Shown: piece by piece, positions 45,201 to 53,384 of the stretch | How the letters are laid out: every line of letters begins with the position of its first letter | Position numbering within the stretch: the first letter of the stretch is position 1 | Assembly (NCBI GenBank): GCA_947454235.1 | Contig: CANGIY010000007.1 | Span: forward strand, 114,318-178,317 | Origin: Chitinophagaceae bacterium | GTDB lineage: Bacteria > Bacteroidota > Bacteroidia > Chitinophagales > Chitinophagaceae | Length of the DNA stretch: 64,000 nucleotides | Direction of reading: 5' to 3' | Translations under genes and position numbers: made by a program | Notes under the pieces: generated by a model | The model's input: the letters and a program-made list of their open reading frames with translations, nothing else | Database searches by the model: none | What the model was told of the DNA's origin: nothing

Positions 45201-45660
45201 TACGCTTACTTTAACAGCTCCTGCTCCGGGTGGTGCGTGGATGGCATTGGGCTCAAATGCTTCGGTTGATGCAATTGGTCAGGTTGTTGGTTTACACGTA
45301 GGTAGAGATACAATCGTTTACTCTGTTGCAAATACATGTGGTTCATCTATTGCAATCCTTCCGGTCGTAGTAAGCAATTCAGGCGCATGTGCTGCTGGTG
45401 TTACAAATCGCATAGCTTCTGACAATATCTTCGATATTTATCCGAATCCGAACAATGGTACATTTACAATTCACTTTAGTACTGTTAGTAAGTCTGATGT
45501 TTCTGTTGTAATTACAGATGCAATTGGTAAGAAAGTAGCTGAGCGCATAATTACTGCGAACAAATATGAGTCAATAGAATTGAATGTAGCTTCAGGAATT
45601 TACTATGTGACAGCAGTAAGCGAAAATGGTAAAGTAACCAGGAAGTTAGTTGTTGAATAG
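39211..45660 (+). CDS. giant T9SS M4-family metalloprotease with Calx-beta and 13 Ig-like repeats
   Basis: A 2149-residue secreted protease. In order: signal peptide (to FAQQ, about residue 27), FTP/PepSY propeptide (about 40-225, ending YVDATTGKILH), an M4 thermolysin-like domain (about 225-570) with zinc ligands His384 and His388 in HEIGH and Glu408 in GAMNEAFSD, and a Calx-beta-like domain (about 590-710, GVDYS...MTFTPGD). A region of about 340 residues that I do not recognise follows, then 13 Ig-like repeats of about 77 residues (1055-2065), each with two cysteines, and a T9SS type A domain (IYPNPNNG ... RKLVVE). It cleaves proteins outside the cell; the repeats probably form a rigid stalk. 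The repeats match those at 1-3795. Confidence 0.93.
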   Translation: MVLNTRFFSVLATAAFACIIGSTAFAQQGSSKGLVQSIERNSIDGTPKTIVLGENSKWGVKETNKFFNEFLGVDGAKTTMQLKYSTTTKMDITTERYIQFYKGLKVVHGDFSLVSKAGKVSYAQGNFYDIKSELSTAPGITEGIALGYALEYVGAEKYMWQIPAMEARIKRFYHKTDTSYTPHGHLVWIEDLKNVGQGDRHLHLAWEFDVYAQKPLSRQLIYVDATTGKILHTNSLLKHTSATSRTLYSGTVPFKTANTGSGYILYDSTRGGGVYTMNGNYDSTTASATDYTSATNTWPTSTADTQAIDAHWGAEIVYDYWKLVQGRRSWDDADGILMSYVHIKDGTAAMNNAFWDGAEMNYGDGTGLSSGGFRPLVSLDVAAHEIGHGICQATANLDYNRESGAMNEAFSDCWAATIENYGNPHETDAIAKQTWKIGEEIAGGSPLRSMDNPLLQHDPATYGGTYWRDPSTTACATPSSSNDECYVHTNSGVLNHWYYFVVMGGSGTNDLGTTYSVSGIGFSEAANILYQTELALSNTADYAACRVASINAATLLYGSCSRECQAVTDAWHAVGVGAGFTPCTPQIGFVNPHLTISEYTSSTACPASRTINVGMRAFGTAITGGSPTVSVYAAGGTAVSGVDYSLSSTSMTFTPGDTSVHNAVLTWFDNGVVHDSKTLILAFTLTTGGSTTTIAATNDTMFLNINNDDSVPMAGGVEYHTLNVGTAVTSNTTSAFAGIGKRGHPEYLLTAAELTAAGVRPGVPISQIAFNITTKNSTAAFINYAVGMLNTSVTDLTGGYVNTSMVYYGNHTTRVGTDSIDFSSNFVWDGISNVAVEMCYGPNSTNYTGNDQMSGVQGTVDVTLVNTATSGTTSGCNLDESTATLSTARPIMRFKQVVPPANIETALSSTRTWDVKANTEVYFYNPTDSLLIAGLDSPNNNLGCVTATLTGAGNGFTPATFSTGNRSLKELTITPTTSGATTTYKATMYMTNTEMASTAASSLYLLKTTATTDAGINATNTITIAPTVLTGSTYVAFTGSFTGFGRYMLVDRVYCPFPIVGAITGTTSLCTGGTTTLSDTTVGGTWTSSSTGVATISSSGVVTAVGTGTTTISYAKTNSCGTTYATATVNIVSSPSAGTISGATGVCTGATTTLSTTGTGGTWSSVFPAFATVSATGVVTGVAPGVDTIKYTVTTTCGTAIARYVVTVSASPTAGIISGPSTVCTGATASLATTGTGGTWSSSATGTATVSASGVVTGVASGSVIISYSVTNSCGTAVDTQAMVVSTTASAGSISGASSVCTGSTITLSETMTGGAWSSSNTALATVTSGGVVTGVTAGSVTISYAVTTSCGTAYATYPVTVNATPNAGTISGATTGCTGSTIGLTETATGGTWSSSNTSIATVNASGVVTAVATGSVTISYTVTTACGTATATHAMTIGTGGGSVSAITGPTSVCVGSTITLSDATSGGTWSSGSTANATVSASGVVTGVSGGAATISYGVTSACGTTYATYNITVNALPTTGTISGSATVCLSGTTTLTETISGGTWSSSTPSVATINSSGVVSGVSVGSSTISYAVTNVCGTGYATFAISTVTSPTVSAITGGTTTCVGTSVALSDATSGGTWSSGSTSVATVDGAGNVYGVAVGTAIISYTVTNACGSNYATRSVNVISSPSVASISGPSTACTGTTITLTDATTGGTWSSSTTSVATISSTGVVTPVAAGSTIITYSLATSCGTAAVIHTVNVYETPAPAAISGASGVCQGSSITLTDASTGGVWTSSTASVATITSGGVVTGLSSGTTTITYSITNVCGSAYVTHSVTVTALPVAGSISGPSSVCQRASISLTASVSGGTWGTSSASIATVDAGGVVTGVSGGMANIIYTMTNVCGSISNAKTVTVYALPTTGTITGPTALCSGSTDTMRGSVSGGVWMASNGHATVTLGGVITAVSAGIDTIYHIFSNSCGPDSAMLAVSIETGFSSGALGALDTVCLGDTLTLTAPAPGGAWMALGSNASVDAIGQVVGLHVGRDTIVYSVANTCGSSIAILPVVVSNSGACAAGVTNRIASDNIFDIYPNPNNGTFTIHFSTVSKSDVSVVITDAIGKKVAERIITANKYESIELNVASGIYYVTAVSENGKVTRKLVVE

Positions 45661-45682
45661 TCAGTTTCTATTAATAATCAGT

Positions 45683-45715
45683 AAATAAGCCGCTCCATAT
45701 AGAAGCGGCTTATTT
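45683..45715 (+). terminator. intrinsic terminator of the M4 protease gene
   Basis: A perfect 12-bp stem AAATAAGCCGCT/AGCGGCTTATTT with a 9-nt loop, followed by ATTTT, 22 nt after the stop. Confidence 0.85.
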
Positions 45716-45809
45716 ATTTTAAAAAAATATCTTTACATGATTAACAAATCTATTGTAAATCTGCAATTCAAGGGTTATTTTCACACCACCAAACAGAAAG
45801 CACGTTTAC

Positions 45810-46823
45810 ATGATAAAGTCAAGATTTGATTTGATTGACGAGTTGAAGTCTCCGCTTCATCGAATCATGTTCATATATAACCCTACCGAACCTACCAGAA
45901 GAGCTTTTGAAAACAATATTTCGGCTTTTCATATTGGCAGGGGGTATTTCATATCAGTAGCGCATAACCTCAAAACGTCCCCCGGTTTTTTTAAGTCAAT
46001 AGACGAGGAGCTATTCAGGCAGGAGTTATTATACAAAATGGACGGAGCACAGAAAGTGTTGTTTGATCAACACTATTTTGGCGACGACTATACGCGTAAG
46101 TATTACTTTAACCATGGCGAGCCAGAATCACTAAAGGCTTTGGTGAATATGTTCAGGCAAAAAAAGTTTGACACCCGATGGGTGACATTGGCTGAGAAAG
46201 GGATATGTGAGCCACACGTTGTCATTCAGTTCAGAGACAATAAATTTTACGGTTCAGACAGGTTTATCCACTTATTGAAACCGCATCAGTATTTTTTTGA
46301 ACAGAAACTTAATCGGTACACATTTATTCTTCCAATAGAGCTTGTGAAACCAATTTACACTGCCGATTTGGCTGTTTATAAGCTAAAGGATGTACCGGAA
46401 GAAATAGTTGCCCTAATGCCACATGTTAAGGTGAACACTGAATTGTACGATGAAAACCCGGCAGACTTATTTTGCTTGCAAAGTTCGCCCTTAACGGAAG
46501 CGGGCAGGTTACTTAACAGGGCAAAAATTGAAGGCATACTCGACCATTTTACAATGCTGCCCGATGATTTTGGAGGGGCATACATGCACGAAGGGTTCCG
46601 CTATCTTATTGAAGGATATTTCAGATTTGGCTCATCTGGCGCGCCCTATATACTATACGATTATACCACCGATACCTATGTCGCAAACGCAGTTCAAAGT
46701 GAGGCGTCAGGCATACAATTGTCTATCAACCATGAAAGAGAAGGAAATTATCAGTATGTAAATGCGATTGCATCGCCTTTATTTCTGATCAGGGATTACT
46801 TAAAAGAAATTGGATTTGATTAA
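45810..46823 (+). CDS. divergent trypsin-like serine protease without signal peptide
   Basis: A 337-residue soluble protein. A chymotrypsin-fold triad can be traced in order and spacing: His52 in GYFISVAHNL (the TAAHC position), Asp186 in YTADLAVYKL (the DIALLKL position) and Ser276 in FGSSGAPYILYD (the GDSGGP position). The distances are longer than in classical S1 proteases because of insertions at residues 60-170 and 200-260. There is no signal peptide or propeptide, so it should be cytosolic. The rhodanese gene starts 14 nt after its stop, implying one transcript. Residues before His52 contain FIYNPTEPT, which may be the first strand. I recognise no named subfamily. The protease call rests on the three motifs; activity is untested. 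Confidence 0.72.
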   Translation: MIKSRFDLIDELKSPLHRIMFIYNPTEPTRRAFENNISAFHIGRGYFISVAHNLKTSPGFFKSIDEELFRQELLYKMDGAQKVLFDQHYFGDDYTRKYYFNHGEPESLKALVNMFRQKKFDTRWVTLAEKGICEPHVVIQFRDNKFYGSDRFIHLLKPHQYFFEQKLNRYTFILPIELVKPIYTADLAVYKLKDVPEEIVALMPHVKVNTELYDENPADLFCLQSSPLTEAGRLLNRAKIEGILDHFTMLPDDFGGAYMHEGFRYLIEGYFRFGSSGAPYILYDYTTDTYVANAVQSEASGIQLSINHEREGNYQYVNAIASPLFLIRDYLKEIGFD

Positions 46824-46837
46824 ACACTGGTGATTAA

Positions 46838-47137
46838 ATGAAACAGATTACTTCAGAAAGCTTAAAGAAATGGATTGCGCAGGAAAAAGATTTTTGCCTC
46901 ATAGACATACGGGAAAAGTGGGAACGTGACATATTTAATATTGGCGGTTTACATATTCCAATGAACAAGGTTTTGGCATCAATGGATGAAATTCCGAATG
47001 ATAGAGATGTTGTAATCTATTGTGAAAAGGGTGTAAGGAGCGTGATTCTGATTCAAAGACTGGAGGAAAAAGGGTTTACTAATCTTATCAATTTGTCGGG
47101 TGGGGTTAAGGGTTTCAAGGAAAGTGTAGATTACTGA
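46838..47137 (+). CDS. single-domain rhodanese (sulfurtransferase)
   Basis: A 99-residue rhodanese domain of PspE/GlpE size. FCLIDIREKWERDIFNIGGLHIPMNK gives the CH2A and CH2B substructures, and the active-site loop is YCEKGVRS with Cys62. NLINLSGGVKGF forms the final helix. These proteins carry a persulfide or, less often, bind other oxyanions; the loop EKGVRS is that of sulfurtransferases. It is translated immediately after the trypsin-like protease, which suggests a joint role, such as sulfur or redox control of the protease. That link is inference from spacing. Confidence 0.88.
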   Translation: MKQITSESLKKWIAQEKDFCLIDIREKWERDIFNIGGLHIPMNKVLASMDEIPNDRDVVIYCEKGVRSVILIQRLEEKGFTNLINLSGGVKGFKESVDY

Positions 47138-47204
47138 TTTCTCAGCTCATTTGTAGAAAGTTACTAATAAAGCGGTATTTTTATGCTTTCATAAAAATTC
47201 AGCT

Positions 47205-50000
47205 TTGAGAAAGTCAATATTATCGGTTGTTATCATCACCACATGCCTGGGCCTTGTTCTTGTTTCGAAAGGAAAGGAAAAAAAAGAGAAATTTAAAGAA
47301 GGCTTTGGGTATGCTGAAGGGATAGGTGACGATGAAGACGCTGATGCGCGTAATGCTTATGAGTGGAAACTCTTACACGACCCTGCAACAGGTAGAATTC
47401 CTGACAATATCAGGATGAAAGAACTGGCTTATGCCTCAACATTACCAAGCGATGCTTCGTTGGCGCGCGGTACTTCATCGTCACTGGTTTTTCAATCACG
47501 CGGCCCGTGGAATGTGGGTGGTAGAACGAGAGCATTAGGCATTGATATCAGCAACGCAAACAATGTAATTGCCGGAACAACCAGTGGTGGCATGTGGCGC
47601 AGTACCGATGGTGGTAACACTTGGCATAGCACAACGCCAATCAATAATTACCAAAGCGTATCATGTTTATCGCAAGACACCCGCAGGGGGCATTCCAATG
47701 TGTGGTACTATGGTTCGGGTGAGGCGTATGGAGCATCTGCAAGTGCAACCGGCGCGTATTATCTTGGTAATGGAGTATTTAAATCTACCGATAGCGGAGA
47801 AACATGGACTGTAGTTTCAGGTTCAGCGGTATCGGGTGTCGTGAGTTTTAATAAATGGAGCCAACTTGTGTGGAATATTGCCACCGACCCTTCAGACACG
47901 GTGCGTGATGTAGTGTATGCGGCTTCTTATGGATCAATTTACCGCTCTACGAATGGAGGTGTTACATGGGATTCAGTTCTGGGTGTTTTTGGTACATCTA
48001 CTTCAAGCTATTTTACTGATGTGGCTGTAACTAAATCGGGCGTTGTGTATGCTACAATGAGCAGCGACGGAGCGAATAAAGGAATTTACAGATCAGCCGA
48101 TGGCGTGCATTATACCAATATCACCCCGGCAGGTTTTCCAATTAACTACAACAGGGTTAAAATTGGCATTTCTCCATCAAATGAAGAACAGGTTTATTTC
48201 CTAGCTAATACCCCGGGTGCTGGTATGCCTGACACCAACTATTTAGGTTCGGTTGAGTGGAACAGCTTGTGGCGTTATACTTATATCTCTGGTACCGGTG
48301 CCGACACCGGTGGTGCGTGGATCAACAGGTCTTCAAACTTGCCAATGATAGGCGGTGTATTCAATAAATTCACTTGCCAGGGCTCATACGATTTAGTAGT
48401 AAAAGTAAAGCCTGATGATACTAATACAGTATTTATTGGTGGTACTTGCCTTTACCGTTCAACAAATGGTTTCAAAGACACGACTCACACTTCTTACATT
48501 GGAGGTTACGTATGGGGTGCGACTTTGCCGGTTGTAATGCAATATGCCAACCACCACCCCGACCAGCACGAGCTTGTATTCTATCCCAACGACCCAAATA
48601 AAATGATATCGGGGAACGATGGTGGCTTGTTTATGACCAACAACAATATGGCAACGAGCGTGAGCTGGAATTCACTGAATAATGGTTACCTCACATCAAT
48701 GTTCTACACATGCGCAATTGACCACGCAACCAGTAGCGATATCATCATTGGCGGTGCGCAAGACAACGGTAGTTGGTACACAAACAATACTACATTAACC
48801 AGCCCGTGGGTTTCACCAAGAGGCGGAGATGGGTCTTATTGTGCCATCGCTGACAGTCAAAAAGCATACTATTTCAGTATTCAAAGCGGTAGGGTAATGA
48901 GGGCTAAATTGAACAGCACAGGAGGCATCGATAGTTTTGCCCGAATAGACCCAATTGGTGGAGGTGCATACCAATTCATCAATCCGTTTGTGCTAGACCC
49001 GAATGACAATAATATTATGTACATGCTTGCAGGAACCCATATTTGGAGGAACGACAATCTTTCGGGGATTCCTTATGCCGGCAACTGGGATACGATTGCC
49101 ACAAACTGGTACAAGATACCTGATTCAGTAACAGGTAGTGGTGCGCTTTCGGCAATTGCCGTTTCAAAAACACCAGCAAACAGGGTTTATGTTGGTACCG
49201 ATTACAGAGGCGTTTTCAGATATGATTCAGCTAATTTGACCGCACCTCACAAAGTGAGAATCAATCCTGTTTCGGGTTCTGTGATTTTCCCGGCACAGGG
49301 TAATGTAAGCTGCATTGCAGTTGACCCTACTGATGGAAATAAGCTGTTGGTCGTGTTCTCAAACTACAATGTATACAGTTTATTCTATTCTGCTGATGCT
49401 GGGGCTACATGGAAAAAAGTAGCAGGCAATCTGGAAGAATTTTCGAGTGGCGCAGGAAGTGGCCCTTCATTGCGGTGGGCTAAAATTATGCCTGTACGCG
49501 ATGGCATGGTATACCTAGTTGGTACGAGTGTGGGTCTTTTTGGTGCTACCATGCTCAACGATACATCAACACGTTGGGTGCAGTTAGGTGCCAATTCTAT
49601 TGGTTCAAATATTGTTGATCAGATTGATTGCCGTGAATCAGACGGGTTGGTTGTAGTGGCAACACACGGACACGGAATTTTTTCAACCCACATTACAAGT
49701 ACCAGCGAGGTGGATAGGATTGTGGAGGCAACACAAAGCAGGCAAGACTTAAACCTTGTTTGTTACCCTAACCCGAGCCGTGGTGATTTTTCTGTTTCTT
49801 TCAACTTAACGCAATCGGCTACTGTTCAAATCACTTTGTTAGATGAACTAGGACGTACTGTTAAAACCATAGAACCGCAACAGTTGGCGCCTGGGACACA
49901 TGAATTACCAGTTCATACCGATTTTGTACCGGGTAACTACTACTGCCGTGTAGTTACAAAAACGCAAACTGAGACCAGGAAAATAGTAATAACCCACTAG
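47205..50000 (+). CDS. secreted BNR/VPS10-like beta-propeller protein with T9SS domain
   Basis: A 931-residue exported protein; TTG 47205 gives a signal peptide (RKSILSVVIITTCLGLVLVS) and no ATG lies in frame near it. Residues about 100-800 carry repeated Asp-box strands: SGGMWRSTDGGNTWHS, VFKSTDSGETWTV, IYRSTNGGVTWDS, IYRSADGVHYTN, GLFMTNNN, SLFYSADAGATWKK. These form one or two propellers of the sortilin/VPS10 and BNR group. No sialidase catalytic residues were identified, so a binding or scaffold function is more likely. The C-terminus (CYPNPSRGDF, LDELGRTVKT, RKIVITH) is a T9SS type A domain. Confidence 0.87.
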   Translation: MRKSILSVVIITTCLGLVLVSKGKEKKEKFKEGFGYAEGIGDDEDADARNAYEWKLLHDPATGRIPDNIRMKELAYASTLPSDASLARGTSSSLVFQSRGPWNVGGRTRALGIDISNANNVIAGTTSGGMWRSTDGGNTWHSTTPINNYQSVSCLSQDTRRGHSNVWYYGSGEAYGASASATGAYYLGNGVFKSTDSGETWTVVSGSAVSGVVSFNKWSQLVWNIATDPSDTVRDVVYAASYGSIYRSTNGGVTWDSVLGVFGTSTSSYFTDVAVTKSGVVYATMSSDGANKGIYRSADGVHYTNITPAGFPINYNRVKIGISPSNEEQVYFLANTPGAGMPDTNYLGSVEWNSLWRYTYISGTGADTGGAWINRSSNLPMIGGVFNKFTCQGSYDLVVKVKPDDTNTVFIGGTCLYRSTNGFKDTTHTSYIGGYVWGATLPVVMQYANHHPDQHELVFYPNDPNKMISGNDGGLFMTNNNMATSVSWNSLNNGYLTSMFYTCAIDHATSSDIIIGGAQDNGSWYTNNTTLTSPWVSPRGGDGSYCAIADSQKAYYFSIQSGRVMRAKLNSTGGIDSFARIDPIGGGAYQFINPFVLDPNDNNIMYMLAGTHIWRNDNLSGIPYAGNWDTIATNWYKIPDSVTGSGALSAIAVSKTPANRVYVGTDYRGVFRYDSANLTAPHKVRINPVSGSVIFPAQGNVSCIAVDPTDGNKLLVVFSNYNVYSLFYSADAGATWKKVAGNLEEFSSGAGSGPSLRWAKIMPVRDGMVYLVGTSVGLFGATMLNDTSTRWVQLGANSIGSNIVDQIDCRESDGLVVVATHGHGIFSTHITSTSEVDRIVEATQSRQDLNLVCYPNPSRGDFSVSFNLTQSATVQITLLDELGRTVKTIEPQQLAPGTHELPVHTDFVPGNYYCRVVTKTQTETRKIVITH

Positions 50001-50034
50001 GGTTTAAGTTAAAAATGTTAAAAGTCAGCATTTT

Positions 50035-50056
50035 ATCGCCACCTTTGGGTGGCGAT
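50035..50056 (+). terminator. short hairpin terminator
   Basis: A perfect 9-bp stem ATCGCCACC/GGTGGCGAT with a TTTG loop is followed by TTGCTTTTCCTTT, 35 nt after the stop at 50000. Confidence 0.6.
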
Positions 50057-50068
50057 TTGCTTTTCCTT

Positions 50069-50076
50069 TAAATTTG
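50069..50076 (+). promoter_or_regulatory. -7 promoter box for the TPR gene
   Basis: TAAATTTG, a perfect TAnnTTTG, lies 27 nt before ATG 50104. Confidence 0.5.
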
Positions 50077-50103
50077 TTTGCAACTTCTATAACTTAACCA
50101 ATA

Positions 50104-50634
50104 ATGCAATTTATGAGAGGCGTATTATTTTCAATTGCACTTTCTGTATTTACAATAGCGCCTTCTTTTGCGCAAACAGCTCAGGATTACTTTAAAACAG
50201 GTGTTGAAAAACAGAATAAGAAGGAGTTTAAAGCCGCTGCCAAGGCTTATTCAAAAGCCATAGAAATGATACCGAAGTATAAAGATGCCTTTTTTAATAA
50301 AGCGACCTGCGAGTTTATGGTCAGTGATTTTGAAGGGGCTATGGCTGATTTCACTACCTATATAGGCATGGATTCCACTAGTGCGAAAGGTTACTTTGGC
50401 AGGGCTAAAGTGTACATAGCTATGAATCAGCATCAGGAGGCTATGCCTGACCTAAACCGTGCTGTAAAGCTTGATTATAGGCTGCCTGATTTATTATGTA
50501 CACGCGGACAGGTGAGGGGAGAGGCTGGTAATAAAAAAGGTGCCTGTGCCGATTTTGCTAAGGCAAAGCAATTAGGCGACCCTAATGTGCAACAATTTAT
50601 TGATCAGATTTGCGAACAAGGAAACGAGGAGTAA
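50104..50634 (+). CDS. exported TPR-repeat protein
   Basis: A 176-residue periplasmic or surface protein. The signal peptide (MRGVLFSIALSVFTIAPSFAQ, counting from the second Met) is followed by about four TPR units: YFKTGVEKQNKKEFKAAAKAYSKAIEMIPKYKDAF, then CEFMVSDFEGAMADFTTYIGMD, YFGRAKVYIAMNQHQEAMPDLNRAVKLD and CTRGQVRGEAGNKKGACADFAKAKQLG. TPRs mediate protein-protein contacts. The C-terminal cysteine near IDQICEQG is notable. It converges on the beta-helix gene, whose stop is 3 nt away. Confidence 0.85.
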   Translation: MQFMRGVLFSIALSVFTIAPSFAQTAQDYFKTGVEKQNKKEFKAAAKAYSKAIEMIPKYKDAFFNKATCEFMVSDFEGAMADFTTYIGMDSTSAKGYFGRAKVYIAMNQHQEAMPDLNRAVKLDYRLPDLLCTRGQVRGEAGNKKGACADFAKAKQLGDPNVQQFIDQICEQGNEE

Positions 50635-50637
50635 ATA

Positions 50638-53334
50638 CTACTTACTTATAACAAAATAATTGGAGCCATCATATTGAACTGTGATGGCTTTCATATTTTC
50701 AGTAATCACTAATTTCGGTTCTCCGTCAATAGTTCCACCGGCATGCTGAATTGTCACACTATTCTGAGCTGCTATTTTTTTGATAATAAATGTTTGTCCG
50801 GCAACCGCACCGCCCGGTAATTGAATAGTAATATTGTTGGCGGCAGTATTTACCAGCACGGTATTATCGGTTTCAGTAAGGGTTAAATCTATATTCGTTG
50901 TTTTAATGATGGCTGCATTTTGTTTACTGGTTTGTTCCGGCGACTGGTCAATTAATACCTGATTGTACAATTCAGTTCTTCCGTTAAACTGATCGGAGAT
51001 GTTATCAAATAGCGTTAAAGTGCCACTTGTTGTATCTATGTTTTTGATTCTATAAACTCGGGTAGCTTCTTTGAATGTGATAAAATCACCCACTTGCAAC
51101 ATGGCAAAGTTCTCAGTGTTTTTAATTTCATTAGTGCCCGAAGTGATATTACCTTCGATGGGTACCGTCGCAAAAAAAGAGTTTGAGTACAACGCAATGT
51201 GCTTAGTAATAAATGTTTTTGTATGTGCCCATACTGTTGCCTTGTGTAGGTTGTGATCTATATTTATCACTTGCATAGTGGGGTTGTCGGTTAATACTCC
51301 TTCATTGATCCCAACTTCAGTTCCGAGAATATCGCCGGGTAATACATATTTGAAAAAATCATTTTCTAGCTTTTCAGAAAAGGAGAACTCAAGGGTGTCT
51401 TTTGAGTATTTGAAATCAGAAATCGCTCGACCATCAGCAGACATGTAAAACCTCGGTACTTTCCGAATAATTAGTTTCTCAGAGGTCATTTTTTTACTGT
51501 TCCCATTTATATATTCAACGTCAGTAACTGCTTTGTGAGCATTGAAGCCAGTGTTTATACGTTTTGGTTTGGTGAAATCGACCATAATTGTGTTGTTATA
51601 GTCTATCGTATGAGAATTAGGATTGAAATAGGTGTGTTCTATTGTAGCATTACCGTGTATGTGCAACATAGTTGCCTTCAATAATGAGCATCCAAGCAAA
51701 TTAACGCTGCTGCCTACAAATCCGGGATGGCTGCTCCCTGAAAACATTGCCAGATACTTCCGACCCGTCCAGAAATTGCAGCCTTCAAAAGTTACATTTC
51801 CATAAGAAACCAATGTGTAGAAAGGAGGGGTAAAGGCATAACCTCGTCCAAGTCCATCATCCTGCATAAAAAACTCGCAGCCGGTAAATAACATTGAACT
51901 ATTGTTAGGTCCGAAAGTGCCGATGTCTCCTATATAGCCAATCGCTTCGGTGTATAGTCCGCTTACAACGCATTGACCCATGTAAGAGGGTTGGACATCG
52001 AAGCACTTATAAATATTACACCATTGACCTCCTGTCACTTGAAAGTTAGAGCCCGTATGGTCGCCAAATGCCCTGTTTGTAATGGCGCACCAGTTGCGGT
52101 TCATATCAACATCCTGAAAATGGCAGGCACGGTTTTGTGCTTGTCCTACAGAAATTCCATAAACGCAAAAGTTAATCTGACATTCTTTGACCCGCATTCT
52201 ATCTCCCTGTACGTTGCCCGCCTGAGATATTCCGATGCCTATTCCAAAGCGTTCTATCTGCAGTCTTTCAAACACAATGTCGGCAGAAAATACTTTGTTG
52301 TCTTTGATGCCATCGGTTGTGATGGCTGTGTAGTCCAATGAAAGATCTGGGGAAAGGAAATTTTCTGGTTTACTAACCGTTGAAGTTATAGTGATTGTAT
52401 CATAGGCTGCCAATCTTTTTGGTTTAATATTTAAGCCTACTAAAGCAAAGTCAGAGATATAACATCTGCGTGATCCTTGGATATTGATTGCAGCTCCGGA
52501 TGTAAAATCGGCAAATATGTTGCTGGCTCGGTCATCGGCTGAATAGGTAATAGAGTTGCCTCCGCCATGAAATTTTAACGAATAAAAGTGCAGTGTTTTT
52601 CTGATTTGAATCGTCGAAGTAATCCGATAGGACTTATTCGCTTCTACAGGAGGCAGATAAATGTCAGAAACTTTGTAGGCATTGTCAATTGCTTTTTGGA
52701 TGAATGTGGTATTGTCAGTGCCATTGCCAGAAGTGAATGAGTTGCAATCGGGGCGTGCGCCGTACCAACATACGCTAGCCTGTGTTGTTGATGTTGCACC
52801 AAGCACCACCTTACCTTCGCCCTTGAAAATATGCTGATATTCGCTTGCTTTTACAACACCATTGAATTGAACTGTCACACCCTCCTTGACAACTATACTA
52901 CCCTTATTGGTGAAATTGATTTGTTTGCCTTGGGGAATTGTCAAATTTTCACCAATAAGTACATTGCCCGAAATGTTTACTAGGTCATAAGCGAGTGCTT
53001 TCTTAAGAGGCTCAACATCGTTGGTCACACTGTCGCTCAATGCACCAAACCATGAAAGTTCAACACCATTTGAGGGTTGATATTGGCGTACCCAATAGCC
53101 GCCACGGGCAGCTTTGATTATTACGCCCCCGTCTTCAGTGAGTTTGGCATCGGAATGTAAAAAGGTCGCACTATTATTTTTATCGACAACAACCAATGAG
53201 TTGGCAGTTCCTGAATAAGCTTGAAGCTCGCTTATTTTTTGAACATTTTCAAGGGATTTAGATTGCCCCTGAGAAGTATTTACGCAAAGGGTTGAAATGA
53301 ATAATGCAGTAATAATACCAGATTTAATGCCCAC
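50638..53334 (-). CDS. large secreted right-handed beta-helix protein
   Basis: An 898-residue exported protein starting at GTG (no ATG lies in frame after the upstream stop). The signal peptide is IITALFISTLCVNTSQGQ. A first segment resembles the linkers of phage tail-spike and pectate-lyase-3 proteins (NGVELSWFGALSDSVTND and, later, VCWYGARPDC). The stretch GNGTDNTTFIQKAIDNAYKVSDIYLPP is the usual start of a polygalacturonase or pectate-lyase-type beta-helix, running to about residue 600. A short C-terminal beta domain (TVLVNTAANNITIQLPGGAVAGQTFIIKK) resembles tail-fibre knob repeats. It may cleave or bind a polysaccharide. No T9SS domain is seen. Confidence 0.75.
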   Translation of the reverse strand: MGIKSGIITALFISTLCVNTSQGQSKSLENVQKISELQAYSGTANSLVVVDKNNSATFLHSDAKLTEDGGVIIKAARGGYWVRQYQPSNGVELSWFGALSDSVTNDVEPLKKALAYDLVNISGNVLIGENLTIPQGKQINFTNKGSIVVKEGVTVQFNGVVKASEYQHIFKGEGKVVLGATSTTQASVCWYGARPDCNSFTSGNGTDNTTFIQKAIDNAYKVSDIYLPPVEANKSYRITSTIQIRKTLHFYSLKFHGGGNSITYSADDRASNIFADFTSGAAINIQGSRRCYISDFALVGLNIKPKRLAAYDTITITSTVSKPENFLSPDLSLDYTAITTDGIKDNKVFSADIVFERLQIERFGIGIGISQAGNVQGDRMRVKECQINFCVYGISVGQAQNRACHFQDVDMNRNWCAITNRAFGDHTGSNFQVTGGQWCNIYKCFDVQPSYMGQCVVSGLYTEAIGYIGDIGTFGPNNSSMLFTGCEFFMQDDGLGRGYAFTPPFYTLVSYGNVTFEGCNFWTGRKYLAMFSGSSHPGFVGSSVNLLGCSLLKATMLHIHGNATIEHTYFNPNSHTIDYNNTIMVDFTKPKRINTGFNAHKAVTDVEYINGNSKKMTSEKLIIRKVPRFYMSADGRAISDFKYSKDTLEFSFSEKLENDFFKYVLPGDILGTEVGINEGVLTDNPTMQVINIDHNLHKATVWAHTKTFITKHIALYSNSFFATVPIEGNITSGTNEIKNTENFAMLQVGDFITFKEATRVYRIKNIDTTSGTLTLFDNISDQFNGRTELYNQVLIDQSPEQTSKQNAAIIKTTNIDLTLTETDNTVLVNTAANNITIQLPGGAVAGQTFIIKKIAAQNSVTIQHAGGTIDGEPKLVITENMKAITVQYDGSNYFVISK

Positions 53335-53384
53335 CGTACAATGCCTGTTTATTGTTAAAAGTTATCGGTTGTGGCATAGCATTT

